This document shows, piece by piece, positions 1 to 12,549 of a DNA stretch of 64,000 nucleotides. This DNA is from Methylobacter sp. BlB1. GTDB lineage: Bacteria; Pseudomonadota; Gammaproteobacteria; Methylococcales; Methylomonadaceae. Both the position numbers and the translations under genes were made by a program. The notes beneath the pieces were generated by a model that saw only the letters and a program-made list of their open reading frames with translations, did not search any database and was not told the DNA's origin. Numbering within the stretch: the stretch's first letter is position 1; each line of letters starts with the position of its first letter. The stretch covers positions 124,001 to 188,000 of the forward strand of contig NZ_JADMKV010000001.1 of NCBI RefSeq assembly GCF_015476545.1, in the 5' to 3' direction.

Positions 1-1331
1 TGGCGCAGGCAAAGCCATCTATAGAAGGCCTCGAGGCCGCGCTGGACCGTTATTTTCCAGCGCTGTCCGATGAAATCGACTGGCAGCGAGAGGCTGCTAA
101 GATGGCGCTTACGCGGGGATTTTGCATTATTACCGGAGGACCCGGTACGGGCAAGACGACGACGGTGGTCAGGATTCTGGCCTTAATGCAGGAACTGGCC
201 TCAGAGCCTCTGCATATCGCCTTGGCGGCACCGACTGGCAAGGCGGCCATGCGTCTGCAGGAATCGATAGGCATTAACAAAGCGTCGCTGCCATGTGATG
301 AGTCCGTCAAGCGGCTCATTCCTGAAAAAGTGACAACACTGCACCGCTTGCTGGGCGCCATGCCGCCGTCTCCATATTTTCGCCATAATGCCGACAAGCC
401 GTTGATTCATGATCTGGTTGTGGTCGATGAGGCGTCCATGGTCGATCTGGCGCTGATGAGCAAGCTGGCCGATGCGCTAAAGCCCGGCGCCGGCCTGATT
501 TTGCTTGGCGATAAGGATCAGCTTGCTTCGGTCGAATCGGGAGCCGTGCTGGCTGATCTGACGGCGATTTTGCCGGACTGCACGCTGGAACTGAAGAAAT
601 CGCACCGGTTTGACGAGAACATCAAGAAGTTGGCGACCGCCGTAAATCAGCAGCAGGCTGATGTCGCCTGGCAGGCGCTGCAGAGTGGGGATAAAAATAT
701 AACGCTGCTGGACCAGGATCCTGTCGATTATGTGGCGGGGAGACAGACCGACTATCTGCGACTGATCAAGGCCGCAGCGTCCTTTGACGAAATCTATCGC
801 GCCTTCAGTCACTTTCAGGTGCTATGCGCCAACCGGCATGGCAAAAACAGCGTCGCCGAGATCAATCATCTGGTCGAGCAAAAACTCGTTGCGCAAAAAT
901 TGATCAATGTATCTGGGCTTTGGTATGTCGGGCGGCCAATCATGGTCACGCAGAACAATCCTGCCTTGCAGCTTTACAATGGCGATATCGGTATCTGTCT
1001 GCCTGACAATGATCAGGAAGGAAAACTGATGGTGTTCTTCCAGCGGGCCGATGGCAGCGTCAAAAAATATCTGCCCGCGCGCGTGCCGCATTGCGAGACC
1101 GTGTTTGCGATGACGATACACAAAAGCCAGGGCTCTGAGTTCGAGGAGGTGCTGATTGCTTTGCCTGATGGGGTTAATCCAGTGTTGACGAAGGAATTGC
1201 TTTACACGGCTATCACCCGGGCCAGAAAAACGGTCAAACTGGTAGCTGATGAGGCAGTGTTCGTGGCGACTGTTGGTCGGAGGGTTGAACGTATCACCGG
1301 TCTGGTCGATAAATTCAAATCTGATCTATAA
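1..1331 (+). CDS. recD: RecD, exonuclease V alpha subunit (5' end outside window)
   Basis: This is the 3' part of recD, the 5'-to-3' helicase subunit of the RecBCD recombination and repair nuclease. The reading frame is open from base 3, so the true start lies upstream of the window. Visible helicase motifs are Walker A GGPGTGKTTT (about 135-165), Walker B VVVDEAS (about 418-440), a late TIHKSQGSEF motif and the C-terminal LYTAITRARK motif typical of superfamily 1B helicases. The frame ends at a TAA at 1329-1331. It converges on ispB with a stem-loop between them. recB and recC would be expected upstream but cannot be seen. Confidence 0.93.
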   Translation, partial: AQAKPSIEGLEAALDRYFPALSDEIDWQREAAKMALTRGFCIITGGPGTGKTTTVVRILALMQELASEPLHIALAAPTGKAAMRLQESIGINKASLPCDESVKRLIPEKVTTLHRLLGAMPPSPYFRHNADKPLIHDLVVVDEASMVDLALMSKLADALKPGAGLILLGDKDQLASVESGAVLADLTAILPDCTLELKKSHRFDENIKKLATAVNQQQADVAWQALQSGDKNITLLDQDPVDYVAGRQTDYLRLIKAAASFDEIYRAFSHFQVLCANRHGKNSVAEINHLVEQKLVAQKLINVSGLWYVGRPIMVTQNNPALQLYNGDIGICLPDNDQEGKLMVFFQRADGSVKKYLPARVPHCETVFAMTIHKSQGSEFEEVLIALPDGVNPVLTKELLYTAITRARKTVKLVADEAVFVATVGRRVERITGLVDKFKSDL

Positions 1332-1355
1332 GATTGATAGGCTGTATGCGCCGAC

Positions 1356-1380
1356 GCTGTGCTTAGAAGCTAAGCACAGC
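1356..1380. terminator. Stem-loop between convergent recD and ispB
   Basis: A perfect 10-bp inverted repeat (GCTGTGCTTA / TAAGCACAGC) encloses a 5-base loop. It lies between the recD stop and the ispB stop. No T-run follows on either strand, so intrinsic termination is an inference from position and stem strength only. Confidence 0.5.
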
Positions 1381-1396
1381 CCTGCCATTTCTGGCA

Positions 1397-2401
1397 TTAA
1401 TAATTGCGTTGAACGGAAAACTTAGCCAATAGAATCAGTGCGTTTTTGTATTCCGAATCGGGCAGGATGCTTAATGCATCGATCGCTTTTTGCGCTTCTT
1501 CATCGGCGCGCTGCTCGGTATAATCAATCGCTTTAGTGCTCTTTACGACGGCATAAACTTCACTGAAGGCATCACGATTGCCGTTCTTGACCGCATCGAT
1601 CACGATGCTGGCTTCACTGTCATCGCCGTGCTGAATGGCATAAATCAATGGCAAAGTCGGTTTGCCTTCGGCCAGGTCGTCGCCGAGATTCTTGCCTAAT
1701 TCCTCCTGATTGGCCTTGTAATCCAGCGCATCGTCGATAAGTTGAAAAGCGATGCCGAGATGTTGGCCGTACTTGGCCAAGCCCTCCTCCACTTCTTCGG
1801 AAGCATTGGAGATAACGGCGCCCAATCGGGTTGCGGCGCTGAACAGGATGGCGGTTTTTCTGGAGATGACTTCGAGATATTTTTCTTCGGTGGTTTCGGG
1901 GTTATTGCAGTTCAAAAGCTGAAGAACCTCGCCTTCGGCAATGGCGGTTGTCGTTTTGGACAGAATTTCCATAACGCGCATATTGCCCGTGCGCACCATC
2001 ATTTCAAAGGCGCTGGAGTAGAGGTAATCGCCGACCAGGACGCTGGCGGCATTGCCCCAGACCGCATTGGCCGACTCTTTACCGCGCCGGCGGTCTGAAT
2101 CGTCAACCACGTCATCGTGCAGCAGTGTCGCGGTATGGATGAATTCAATGACGGCGGCGAGCACCAGATGATTGCTATTGACATCGCCCAAAGCCTTGGC
2201 TGCAAGCAGCAGCAGCATCGGGCGCAGTCTTTTGCCGCCGTTGCCGATAATATAATGGCCGACCTGATTGATCAGGATAACATCGGAACTTAACTCGTTA
2301 ATGATGAGCTGGTCGACCGCCTTGGCTTCAGAGATGGTTAAATTCTTGATCGAATTAAAATCAATGGGCGCTGATGCGTTCGATGTGGATTGTGATGCCA
2401 T
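1397..2401 (-). CDS. ispB: Polyprenyl (octaprenyl-type) diphosphate synthase
   Basis: A trans-isoprenyl diphosphate synthase of 334 residues, expected to make the long polyprenyl tail of ubiquinone from farnesyl diphosphate and isopentenyl diphosphate. The family signatures are all present: GKRLRP (about 56-61), the first aspartate-rich motif DDVVDD (about 96-101) followed by a basic RRR stretch, and the second, LIDDALDY (about 221-228). The gene is divergent from rplU, the arrangement also seen in E. coli, which supports ispB over other prenyl synthases. Chain length cannot be fixed from the sequence alone. Confidence 0.93.
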   Translation of the reverse strand: MASQSTSNASAPIDFNSIKNLTISEAKAVDQLIINELSSDVILINQVGHYIIGNGGKRLRPMLLLLAAKALGDVNSNHLVLAAVIEFIHTATLLHDDVVDDSDRRRGKESANAVWGNAASVLVGDYLYSSAFEMMVRTGNMRVMEILSKTTTAIAEGEVLQLLNCNNPETTEEKYLEVISRKTAILFSAATRLGAVISNASEEVEEGLAKYGQHLGIAFQLIDDALDYKANQEELGKNLGDDLAEGKPTLPLIYAIQHGDDSEASIVIDAVKNGNRDAFSEVYAVVKSTKAIDYTEQRADEEAQKAIDALSILPDSEYKNALILLAKFSVQRNY

Positions 2402-2581
2402 TATTTAGTGCTGCGTGTTTAGGTTATTTTTCATGATGATAGCTATGAAATACAAAGCCGTTAAGCTATTATAACTTAATACAAAGTTAATCGCCCATGC
2501 TATTGAATAAACTATAGTGGTGTCAATAGCCTTCTTGTGTTATTTTATTGCGAGAATATTAGGGGTCGGTTGATTTTAAAT

Positions 2582-2610
2582 TTGACTTGACTTAGTTTTA
2601 AAAATAAAAT
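2582..2610 (+). promoter_or_regulatory. Sigma-70-type promoter for rplU-rpmA
   Basis: TTGACT (2582-2587), a 17-base spacer and TAAAAT (2605-2610) form a near-consensus promoter in the 255-bp gap between divergent ispB and rplU. A second overlapping TTGACT starts at 2587. The predicted start near 2617 would leave a leader of about 40 bases before rplU. Confidence 0.65.
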
Positions 2611-2656
2611 TGTCTGTTCACTTTAAACAGATTAATGCTTGATGGAGCTTGCGCAG

Positions 2657-2968
2657 ATGTATGCGGTAATTCAAACAGGTGGTAAACAGTACCGAGTAGA
2701 AGAAGGTACGACCTTAAAAATAGAAAAACTTGAGCTTGGAACAGGCGACAGCATTGAATTCGATAAAGTGCTGATGGTTCAGTCAGGCGGTGATGTTAAA
2801 GTTGGCTTGCCTTTCATCGAAGGCGGCAAAGTGACAGCGACTGTTTTGTCTCAAGGTCGGCATAAAAAAGTTAAGATTATTAAATTCAGAAGACGTAAGC
2901 ACCATATGAAACACATGGGGCATCGTCAATACTATACAGAAGTCCAGATTACTGGCATTTCTGCTTAA
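2657..2968 (+). CDS. rplU: 50S ribosomal protein L21
   Basis: L21 is an early-assembly protein of the large ribosomal subunit that binds 23S rRNA. The ATG at 2657 gives 103 residues beginning [17 protein letters not shown], the same length as E. coli L21. An in-frame start 18 bases upstream is possible but would add residues not seen in the family, and a GGAG lies about 9 bases before the chosen ATG. The basic stretch KFRRRKHH near the C-terminus is typical of the family. rpmA follows after 16 bases, so the two are almost certainly cotranscribed from the promoter at 2582-2610. Confidence 0.97.
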   Translation: MYAVIQTGGKQYRVEEGTTLKIEKLELGTGDSIEFDKVLMVQSGGDVKVGLPFIEGGKVTATVLSQGRHKKVKIIKFRRRKHHMKHMGHRQYYTEVQITGISA

Positions 2969-2984
2969 TATTTAGGAGTTACAG

Positions 2985-3242
2985 ATGGCTCATAAGAAAG
3001 CGGGCGGTAGTACGCGTAACGGACGCGACTCTAATGCAAAAAGATTGGGTGTTAAACGTTTTGGCGGTCAAGTTGTGACGGCGGGCAGCATTATTGTGCG
3101 CCAACGTGGAACGCATTTTCACGCAGGCGACAATGTCGGTTGCGGAAAAGATCATACATTGTTTGCAACAACTGACGGTAAAGTGCTTTTTCAGGTTAAA
3201 GGTCCTAACGGCCGTAAATTTGTCAGTGTAGTTGCTGCATAA
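2985..3242 (+). CDS. rpmA: 50S ribosomal protein L27
   Basis: L27 lies near the peptidyl-transferase centre, where its flexible N-terminus contacts tRNA. The 85-residue product starts [16 protein letters not shown], which matches the conserved N-terminus of mature gammaproteobacterial L27 with no extra leader to be cleaved. It is preceded by the Shine-Dalgarno sequence TTTAGGAG. It follows rplU in the usual order and is succeeded by a rho-independent terminator before obgE, so the ribosomal pair may be expressed more strongly than the genes downstream. Confidence 0.97.
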   Translation: MAHKKAGGSTRNGRDSNAKRLGVKRFGGQVVTAGSIIVRQRGTHFHAGDNVGCGKDHTLFATTDGKVLFQVKGPNGRKFVSVVAA

Positions 3243-3279
3243 AACTTACAAGCCGCACAGAGCGGTAGTATGGTTGTCT

Positions 3280-3317
3280 AAAAAAGCTCCGCTCGTTAAT
3301 AGTGGGGCTTTTTTTGT
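3280..3317 (+). terminator. Rho-independent terminator after rpmA
   Basis: The arms AAAAAGCTCCGCT and AGTGGGGCTTTTT pair with one mismatch and small internal differences around a short loop. The 3' arm runs into a T-rich tract (TTTTTTTGTTTTT). It lies between rpmA and obgE and could attenuate read-through into obgE-proB. Confidence 0.75.
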
Positions 3318-3355
3318 TTTTATCGGTAAGTAAGTTTTTAAATGCGGCGGCGTGA

Positions 3356-5501
<2,146 letters not shown>

Positions 5502-5512
5502 GGCGGCCAAAT

Positions 5513-5549
5513 AAAAAGGCCGCAACTCGTGGGAGTTCGGCCTTTTTAT
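5513..5549. terminator. Bidirectional terminator between proB and rpsT
   Basis: AAAAAGGCCG and CGGCCTTTTT form the outer stem and AACTC/GAGTT extends it inside. A-runs and T-runs flank both sides, so it can work on either strand. It separates the convergent genes proB and rpsT. Confidence 0.85.
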
Positions 5550-5570
5550 TTAGTAAGACTAAAGCTTTTA

Positions 5571-5834
5571 TTAAGCGATAGATTTTACTTTTGAATTCAG
5601 TCTGCTTTTGCTGCGTGAGGCTTTATTCTTGTGGATAAGGCCTTTGTTTACTGCTGAATCGATAATGGGCACAACGGTCTTGAAGGCGGCTTGCGCTTTT
5701 TCTTTGTCGCCCGCGTTAACTGCGGCAATAACTTTTTTTACGAACGTGCGTAAATTGCTGCGTTGTCCTGCGTTGCGAATACGGCTTTTTTCCGCTTGTC
5801 GCGCACGCTTTTTAGCTTGTGCTGTATTAGCCAT
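5571..5834 (-). CDS. rpsT: 30S ribosomal protein S20
   Basis: S20 is a small basic primary-binding protein of the 30S subunit. The ATG at 5834 gives 87 residues starting [20 protein letters not shown], the standard S20 N-terminus and length. A longer frame to 5903 would add 23 residues not seen in the family. The product is rich in Lys, Arg and Ala, as expected. It is transcribed divergently from murJ, a pairing widespread in gammaproteobacteria, and ends at the shared terminator with proB. Confidence 0.96.
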   Translation of the reverse strand: MANTAQAKKRARQAEKSRIRNAGQRSNLRTFVKKVIAAVNAGDKEKAQAAFKTVVPIIDSAVNKGLIHKNKASRSKSRLNSKVKSIA

Positions 5835-5934
5835 AATTTCTCGATTTTTGCTATGTGAGTTAATAAGACCGCATATTATCTTTTTAAATGGTATCATTGT
5901 CAAAAAAATAATGAATTAACAGCGAGGAGCAGTA

Positions 5935-7488
5935 TTGAGCGGACAGCTTTTTAAATCAACTGCCGTTGTGGGCAGTATGGCCATGATTTCGCGTCTATTG
6001 GGGTTTGTCCGGGACATGCTGATAGCGCGGCTTTTCGGCGTTAATCCGGCAACCGATGCATTTTTTGTCGCCTTTAAAATTCCGAATTTTCTGCGGCGCC
6101 TGTTTACTGAAGGGGCTTTTGCCCAGGCTTTTATTCCAGCGCTATCAGACCAAAAGGAGCGCGGCAGCCAGGCGGCGTTAAAGCAATTCGTCGACAGGAC
6201 GGCCGGAAGCTTGGTACTGGTTTTAATGCTGGTCACGATTCTCGGCATGGTTGCTGCACCTGCGCTCATTACTTTGTTCGCTCCCGGCTTTATCTGGCAA
6301 GGATCTCAGCATGAACTGGCCGTGCAGATGCTGCGGATTACTTTTCCATATTTGTTTTTTATCTCGTCGGTGGCGTTTGCAGGCAGTGTCTTGAATGCGC
6401 ACGGCAAGTTTGCCATTCCGGCCTTGACGCCGGCTTTGCTGAATATTTGCATGATCGCTGCCGCAATCTGGCTGGCGCCTCTGATGGCCGAGCCGGTTGT
6501 GGCATTGGCGTGGGGAGTCTTCATAGCCGGCGTAGTGCAATTGTTGTTTCAGATGCCGGCCTTGATGCGCTTAGGTCTGCTCCCGCGGCCGAGATTCGAT
6601 TTTAATGATGTAGGCGTCAAGCGCATGATGGGGTTCATGCTGCCGGCGATTCTCGGCGTTTCAGCCACGCAGATCAATTTGCTGCTGGATACATTGATGG
6701 CTTCGTTTTTAGGCGCCGGCAGCGTTTCCTGGTTGTATTATTCAGACCGTCTGGTGGAGTTTCCGCTGGGTATTTTCGGCATTGCCGTGGCTACAGTTAT
6801 TTTGCCGAGCTTGTCGAAAAATCATGCCGCCGACGATGCGAGGGCTTTTTCGAATTCATTGGATTGGGGGCTGCGCCTGGTTTTATTGATCGGCATGCCG
6901 GCCATGGTCGGGCTGCTGATGCTGGCCGAACCGATTTTATCGACACTGTTTCAATACAAGGAATTTGGCGCTGACGATGTGCAGTTGGCCGGGCAGAGCC
7001 TCATGGCGTATTCAGCCGGATTGTTGGCATTTATTCTGATTAAAGTGTTGGCGCCTGGTTTCACTTCCCGGCAAGATATGAAAACGCCGGTCCGTTATGG
7101 GTTATATGCTATTGCCGCCAATATCATTTTAAACGCTGCGCTGATGTTTCCTATGGCGCATGCGGGGATCGCTTTGGCAACATCCCTGAGCGCGTTTTTA
7201 AATGCTTTTTTACTGCTTGGCAAACTGTTGAAAGAAAAGGTTTATCGGCCGGCCGAAGGATGGGCATTGTTTTTGGTCAGGATACTGTTGGCAAGTGCGG
7301 TAATGGCAGCCGCCTTGTATTATTCTGTTGACGTCAGTCAATGGGGGCAGTGGGATTCCATGGACAGAGTCATCAATTTGATCGTATGGATTGCGATAGG
7401 GTGTGCAATTTATGCGTCGACATTAGTCATGACCGGTTTAAGGTTCAAGCATTTAGTCGGCTGGCATGACAGTAACGTATTGCAATAG
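5935..7488 (+). CDS. murJ: Lipid II flippase MurJ
   Basis: MurJ (formerly MviN) moves lipid II across the inner membrane for peptidoglycan synthesis. The 517-residue hydrophobic protein has about 14 predicted membrane segments and the conserved early motif KIPNFLRRLFTEGAF (about 46-60), whose arginines are needed in the family. The start is a TTG at 5935 preceded by GAGGAG at good spacing; no ATG lies nearby. rpsT on the other strand and ribF-ileS-lspA downstream match the common rpsT-murJ-ribF-ileS-lspA order. Confidence 0.95.
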   Translation: MSGQLFKSTAVVGSMAMISRLLGFVRDMLIARLFGVNPATDAFFVAFKIPNFLRRLFTEGAFAQAFIPALSDQKERGSQAALKQFVDRTAGSLVLVLMLVTILGMVAAPALITLFAPGFIWQGSQHELAVQMLRITFPYLFFISSVAFAGSVLNAHGKFAIPALTPALLNICMIAAAIWLAPLMAEPVVALAWGVFIAGVVQLLFQMPALMRLGLLPRPRFDFNDVGVKRMMGFMLPAILGVSATQINLLLDTLMASFLGAGSVSWLYYSDRLVEFPLGIFGIAVATVILPSLSKNHAADDARAFSNSLDWGLRLVLLIGMPAMVGLLMLAEPILSTLFQYKEFGADDVQLAGQSLMAYSAGLLAFILIKVLAPGFTSRQDMKTPVRYGLYAIAANIILNAALMFPMAHAGIALATSLSAFLNAFLLLGKLLKEKVYRPAEGWALFLVRILLASAVMAAALYYSVDVSQWGQWDSMDRVINLIVWIAIGCAIYASTLVMTGLRFKHLVGWHDSNVLQ

Positions 7489-7603
7489 CGCTTTGCTGAA
7501 ATCCTAGGGTTTCTTGTCGGATTCATGCATTTCGCCGGATTTATGTTTTGAGTTCTCATGAAGTTACCCATGATAGAATAAAGAATTTTGATTTGTCACA
7601 TTC

Positions 7604-8545
7604 ATGCGTTTAATTAGAGGCCTGTCTCATTTGGAACCGTTGGAAAACGGTTGTGTGTTGACTATCGGGAATTTTGACGGCTTGCATTTAGGCCACAGGG
7701 CCGTGATTGATAATCTGGCGACGCGCGGTAGGGCGCTGGGTCTGCCGGTTATCGTGATGATTTTCGAGCCGCAGCCGCTGGAATATTTTCTGGGAAAAAA
7801 TGCGCCGTCCCGATTGATGCGCTTGCGGGAGAAAGTGATCCAGTTTTTAAAGCTGCCCGTTGATGATTTACTGATATTGCGCTTTAATCAACAGATTGCC
7901 AATTGTGACGCCGAACAGTTCATTTCGGATATTTTAATCAAAAAACTGAATATCAAGCATTTGGTTGTCGGGGATGATTTTCATTTCGGCAAAGACCGGC
8001 GCGGCAATTTTGCCATGCTGAAGAAAGAAGGCCAGGCGTTCGGTTTCGAAGTTGAAGATACCGGATCTTATTATGTAGACGGTCAGCGCGTAAGCAGTAC
8101 CCTGATCAGGGACGCGCTGGGCGCCGGTGATCTGGTTAAAGCCGAGAGACTGCTGGGACGCTGTTATTCCGTATGCGGACGGGTTGCGCATGGCGATAAG
8201 CGGGGCAGGACGATCGGTTATCCGACCGCCAATATACGTATGTTTAGAAAAAATACGCCTGTGGTCGGCGTCTATGCCGTTACCATGACCGGCATAGACG
8301 GCCAAGAATTCGAAGGGGTAGCGAATGTCGGGACGCGGCCTACGGTCGATGGCGGCTCAAAAGTGATATTGGAAACACATTTGTTTGATTTTAATAAAGA
8401 AATTTACGGGCGTTACGTGGAAGTGCATTTTAAGCGGAAGATCAGGGATGAGATGCGTTTCCGGTCGCTGGATGAACTTAAGGCTCAGATCGTAAAAGAT
8501 GTGGCGAATACTAAAAAGATTTTTGCTGAATTAAGAAACGTATGA
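7604..8545 (+). CDS. ribF: Bifunctional riboflavin kinase / FAD synthetase
   Basis: RibF phosphorylates riboflavin to FMN and adenylylates FMN to FAD. The N-terminal nucleotidyltransferase half carries [10 protein letters not shown] (about 22-31) and the SSTLIRDAL motif. The C-terminal riboflavin-kinase half carries GYPTANI (about 205-211) and the EVHF region. At 313 residues it has the usual bacterial length. Its stop overlaps the ileS start as ATGA, indicating translational coupling. The 115-bp gap upstream contains no clear terminator. Confidence 0.96.
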   Translation: MRLIRGLSHLEPLENGCVLTIGNFDGLHLGHRAVIDNLATRGRALGLPVIVMIFEPQPLEYFLGKNAPSRLMRLREKVIQFLKLPVDDLLILRFNQQIANCDAEQFISDILIKKLNIKHLVVGDDFHFGKDRRGNFAMLKKEGQAFGFEVEDTGSYYVDGQRVSSTLIRDALGAGDLVKAERLLGRCYSVCGRVAHGDKRGRTIGYPTANIRMFRKNTPVVGVYAVTMTGIDGQEFEGVANVGTRPTVDGGSKVILETHLFDFNKEIYGRYVEVHFKRKIRDEMRFRSLDELKAQIVKDVANTKKIFAELRNV

Positions 8546-11373
8546 CGATGGACTATAAAAAAACACTGAATCTACCTAAGACTGCCTTCCCGATGAAGGC
8601 CAATCTGGCGCAACGCGAGCCGGAGCGGTTAAATAAATGGCAGGAGGCCGGCCTGTATCGCAAAATCAGAGAGCAGTTTGCCGGCAGTCCCAAATTCATT
8701 CTGCACGATGGCCCCCCCTACGCCAATGGTGAAATTCATATCGGCCACGCAGTCAATAAAGTCCTGAAAGATATCATTGTCAAATCGAAAACGCTGAGCG
8801 GTTTTGATGCGCCTTATGTGCCGGGCTGGGATTGCCACGGCCTGCCTATCGAATTGATGGTGGAAAAGAAAGTCGGCAAGGCCGGCGTTAAAGTATCTCC
8901 GGCGGTTTTTCGCAAGGCCTGCCGCGAGTATGCAGGCAAGCAGGTCAATATTCAGAAAGAAGCGTTTGTGCGTCTCGGTGTACTGGGTGATTGGGATAAC
9001 CCGTATTTAACGATGGATTATGCCTTTGAAGCCGATATCGTGCGTGCATTGGGAAAAATCAGCGCCAAAGGGCATTTGACCAAGGGCGCCAAGCCCGTGC
9101 ACTGGTGCACCGATTGCGGCTCGGCGCTGGCCGAAGCGGAAGTCGAGTACGAAGACAAGCATTCGCCGGCCATCGATGTGCGTTTCCAGGTTATTGATGA
9201 AGAAGCGTTTATGGCGAGCTGCCATCATGTCCCCGAGCATGATGGCGAGGGGCCTTTATCGGTCGTTATCTGGACCACGACGCCGTGGACACTGCCGGCC
9301 AACCAGGGCGTTGCCTTGAATCCCGATCTTGACTATGCCGTGGTTCAGTGCGAGAAAGACAGCAAAAAAGAGCGCCTGGTCATAGCTGAAGTCCTGCTTA
9401 AGGATGCGATGTCGCGCTATGACGTCGAAAACTACCATGTTATTGCCTATTGCAAAGGCGCGTCGCTGGAACATCAGTTGCTGCAACATCCTTTTTATGA
9501 CCGTCAGGTACCGATTATCCTCGGCGACCATGTCACGACCGATGCCGGCACCGGCGCCGTGCATACGGCGCCAGGGCACGGTCAGGACGACTATGTGGTC
9601 GGCCAAAAATACGGTTTGCCGGTCGACAATCCGGTCGGCAACGATGGCGTTTTTCTGCCTAATACCGAACTGTTCGCCGGCGAGCATGTGTTCAGTGCCA
9701 ATGATCATGTGGTGGCGGTGCTCAAAGAAAAAGGCAAGCTGGTGCATGAGGAAGCCATCCTGCACAGTTATCCGCATTGCTGGCGCCATAAAACGCCGAT
9801 TATTTTCCGGGCTACGCCGCAATGGTTTATCTCGATGGATAAAAACGGCTTACGCGAGCAGGCGCTGAATGAAGTCAAGCGGGTAGCCTGGATTCCGGAA
9901 TGGGGTCAGGCGCGTATTGAAAGCATGATGGAAAACCGGCCTGACTGGTGTATTTCGCGCCAGCGCACCTGGGGCGTGCCAATTGCCTTTTTTGTCCATA
10001 AAGAAACCGGCGAACTGCATCCACGCACGCCTGAACTGATCGAGCAAGTGGCTCAACGCATCGAGCAAAAAGGCATAGAAGCTTGGTTTGAACTGGAGAA
10101 GGAAGAGTTGCTGGGCGAGGAAGCTTCATTATACGAGAAAATGACCGATACGCTGGATGTCTGGTTTGATTCCGGCGTTACCCATGCCTGTGTTCTGGAG
10201 AGACGCCAGGAATTGGCTTTCCCGGCCGATCTGTATCTGGAAGGTTCAGATCAGCATCGCGGCTGGTTCCAGTCATCGCTGCTGGCTTCGACGGCCATGA
10301 ATGATGTGGCGCCTTATGAAGCCGTGTTAACACACGGTTTTACTGTGGATGCGGAAGGCAAGAAAATGTCCAAGTCCAGAGGCAATGTGATCGCGCCGCA
10401 GGAGGTCATGAAGGAACTGGGCGCCGACGTCTTGCGCTTATGGGTAGCGTCGACCGATTATCGCGGCGAAATGTCAGTGTCCGATGAAATCCTTAACCGG
10501 ACCTCGGACGGATACCGTCGCTTGAGAAACACGGCCCGGTTCCTGCTGTCGAATCTGGACGGCTTCGATCCTGCCCGGCATCTGGTCGAGGCGAAGGACT
10601 TGCTGGCCCTGGATCGTTGGGTCGTGGATAGGGCCTATGCGCTCCAGGAAGAAGTTAAGGCCGCTTACGAAAGCTATCAGTTTCAGCTTATTTTCCAGAA
10701 AGTGCACCATTTTTGCGTGATCGATCTGGGCGGCTTTTATCTGGATATCATCAAGGACCGTCAATATACGGCCAAAGAAGATTGTTTGGCCAGACGTTCT
10801 GCTCAAACGGCCATGTATCACGTGCTGGAAGCGCTGACTCGCTGGCTCGCGCCCATCATCAGCTATACAGCCGATGAAATCTGGAATTATATGCCCGGCG
10901 AGCGCAGTGAATCGATATTTCTGGAAACTTGGTATCAAGGCCTGTGCAAACTGGACGACGAGGCTGCGATGAACCGCGAGTTCTGGCAGAAAGTCATGGC
11001 TGTCCGAACTGTCGTCGGTAAAGAGCTGGAAAAGAGCCGGGCGAAGGGAGAGATAGGCGCTTCGCTCAATGCCGAGGTCGAACTGTATTGCAATGCGGAT
11101 TATTTTGATGCTTTGAACCGCTTGACCGATGAGCTGCGCTTTGTTTTTATTACTTCAAATGCCACGGTAATGGCCGATCAGGTTTGTCCTGATGATGCCG
11201 TTCAAACCGAGATTGACGGCGTCAAGTTAAAAGTTGTTGTGTCCGGGCATAAAAAATGCGTGCGCTGTTGGCATCAACGTCAGGATGTGGGGTCGCATGC
11301 CGATCACCCTGAACTTTGCGGTCGCTGCGTTGAAAACGTGGCTGGCGCTGGCGAAAACCGACAATTTGCGTGA
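8542..11373 (+). CDS. ileS: Isoleucyl-tRNA synthetase
   Basis: This class I synthetase charges tRNA-Ile and edits misactivated valine. The 943-residue protein contains the HIGH signature (66-69), the CP1 editing domain with [16 protein letters not shown], and KMSKS (608-612). A C-terminal zinc finger is made of CVRCW and CGRC, so this is the bacterial type with a C-terminal Zn site. Length and domain order equal those of E. coli IleS. It is coupled upstream to ribF (ATGA) and downstream to lspA by a 4-base GTGA overlap. Confidence 0.98.
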   Translation: MTMDYKKTLNLPKTAFPMKANLAQREPERLNKWQEAGLYRKIREQFAGSPKFILHDGPPYANGEIHIGHAVNKVLKDIIVKSKTLSGFDAPYVPGWDCHGLPIELMVEKKVGKAGVKVSPAVFRKACREYAGKQVNIQKEAFVRLGVLGDWDNPYLTMDYAFEADIVRALGKISAKGHLTKGAKPVHWCTDCGSALAEAEVEYEDKHSPAIDVRFQVIDEEAFMASCHHVPEHDGEGPLSVVIWTTTPWTLPANQGVALNPDLDYAVVQCEKDSKKERLVIAEVLLKDAMSRYDVENYHVIAYCKGASLEHQLLQHPFYDRQVPIILGDHVTTDAGTGAVHTAPGHGQDDYVVGQKYGLPVDNPVGNDGVFLPNTELFAGEHVFSANDHVVAVLKEKGKLVHEEAILHSYPHCWRHKTPIIFRATPQWFISMDKNGLREQALNEVKRVAWIPEWGQARIESMMENRPDWCISRQRTWGVPIAFFVHKETGELHPRTPELIEQVAQRIEQKGIEAWFELEKEELLGEEASLYEKMTDTLDVWFDSGVTHACVLERRQELAFPADLYLEGSDQHRGWFQSSLLASTAMNDVAPYEAVLTHGFTVDAEGKKMSKSRGNVIAPQEVMKELGADVLRLWVASTDYRGEMSVSDEILNRTSDGYRRLRNTARFLLSNLDGFDPARHLVEAKDLLALDRWVVDRAYALQEEVKAAYESYQFQLIFQKVHHFCVIDLGGFYLDIIKDRQYTAKEDCLARRSAQTAMYHVLEALTRWLAPIISYTADEIWNYMPGERSESIFLETWYQGLCKLDDEAAMNREFWQKVMAVRTVVGKELEKSRAKGEIGASLNAEVELYCNADYFDALNRLTDELRFVFITSNATVMADQVCPDDAVQTEIDGVKLKVVVSGHKKCVRCWHQRQDVGSHADHPELCGRCVENVAGAGENRQFA

Positions 11374-11858
11374 GTACTATGTTGAAATGGTTATGGTTGT
11401 CATTATTGGCAATAGCTCTGGATCAGGGCAGTAAGCTCATCATCGATAGTTCGATGCAGCTTTACGAGTCTATCCCGGTCATGCCGTATTTTAATCTGAC
11501 TTATCTGCATAACCCCGGAGCGGCTTTCAGCTTCCTGAGCGAAGCGGGCGGCTGGCAGCGCTGGTTTTTTGCAGGGTTAGCCATTGTGATCAGTGTAGGC
11601 ATTACTGTCTGGCTGGCCAGATTGAAAAAACATGAGACCTTGCTGGCTGCCGCGCTGGCGCTGGTTCTGGGTGGTGCGATCGGTAACTTAATTGACCGGT
11701 TGTTGTATGGTTATGTTATCGATTTTCTCGATGTGTATTATGATTCTTGGCACTGGCCGGCCTTTAATATCGCCGATTCGGCCATTACGCTGGGCGTGGT
11801 TCTGATGCTTGCCGAATCATTTGGCATTGGGCAGTCCAAGCATGCTGAACAGGCATAG
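11370..11858 (+). CDS. lspA: Lipoprotein signal peptidase (signal peptidase II)
   Basis: LspA cleaves the signal peptide of diacylglyceryl-modified prolipoproteins at the inner membrane. The 162-residue protein has four hydrophobic segments and the aspartyl-protease motifs [10 protein letters not shown] and NIADSAIT, whose Asp residues form the catalytic pair in the family. An early DQGSK motif is also conserved. The start is GTG at 11370, overlapping ileS; an ATG nine bases later is an alternative. Likely substrates in this window include LpoA, DolP and the DUF3465 lipoprotein. Confidence 0.95.
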   Translation: MSTMLKWLWLSLLAIALDQGSKLIIDSSMQLYESIPVMPYFNLTYLHNPGAAFSFLSEAGGWQRWFFAGLAIVISVGITVWLARLKKHETLLAAALALVLGGAIGNLIDRLLYGYVIDFLDVYYDSWHWPAFNIADSAITLGVVLMLAESFGIGQSKHAEQA

Positions 11859-11873
11859 ATCGCCGCCGGGCTA

Positions 11874-12419
11874 TTAGGTATTCAATAAACTGAACAGTTT
11901 TTGCCAATCAAACGATGCGCCCGGATCGGTTTTTCGTTCGGGCGCAATATCGCTATGTCCTGTAATGCGATCTGTCGATAGCTGCGGATAGGTCTCAAGC
12001 AGCAGGCGAATCACTGCCGCCAGTTGCAGGTATTGTGCGTCTGTGTACTCGATCAGCTCGGTGCCTTCAAGTTCTATGCCGATGGAGAAATCATTACACC
12101 TCTCCCGGCCTTCATAAACCGATTTCCCGGCATGCCAGGCGCGCTTGTCAAAAGGTACATACTGCACGATTTCTCCCGTCCGCCTGATCAATAGATGTGA
12201 GGATACCGTCAGCTGATAGATGTCTCTGAAATAGGGATGCTTGTCCGGGTCGAGCTGATTGCAGAAGAGCTGGTCAATATAAGGCGTGCCGAATTCGCTC
12301 GGCGGCAGACTGATGCAGTGTATGACTAGTAAGGAAATATCCGTAGCATCGGTTCTTGCGTCAAAGTTTGGCGAAAGGAGACGGGTAATGTCAGTCAGCC
12401 AATGACTATCTATTTTCAT
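11874..12419 (-). CDS. ampD: 1,6-anhydro-N-acetylmuramyl-L-alanine amidase AmpD
   Basis: AmpD is the cytoplasmic zinc amidase that removes peptides from anhydro-muropeptides during cell-wall recycling and so controls beta-lactamase induction where AmpR is present. The 181-residue product has no signal peptide. Likely zinc ligands are His34 (LLVIHCIS), His155 and Asp165 (TGHSDIAPERKTDPG), with the family's spacing. FSIGIELEG lies in the core. The following genes, DUF1631 then nadC, reproduce the order known in Pseudomonas. No ampE is present beside it. Confidence 0.93.
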   Translation of the reverse strand: MKIDSHWLTDITRLLSPNFDARTDATDISLLVIHCISLPPSEFGTPYIDQLFCNQLDPDKHPYFRDIYQLTVSSHLLIRRTGEIVQYVPFDKRAWHAGKSVYEGRERCNDFSIGIELEGTELIEYTDAQYLQLAAVIRLLLETYPQLSTDRITGHSDIAPERKTDPGASFDWQKLFSLLNT

Positions 12420-12549
12420 GAAATTTATAGGGGAAAAAACGGAAATAGAGCACAGAATTCACGATAAAAATGCGTATTATCTGTCAAAATAATAATTTAG
12501 GTATAGTCTTGGTTTGGCAAAGACTGATCATTTATTTTGCGGAAGAAAC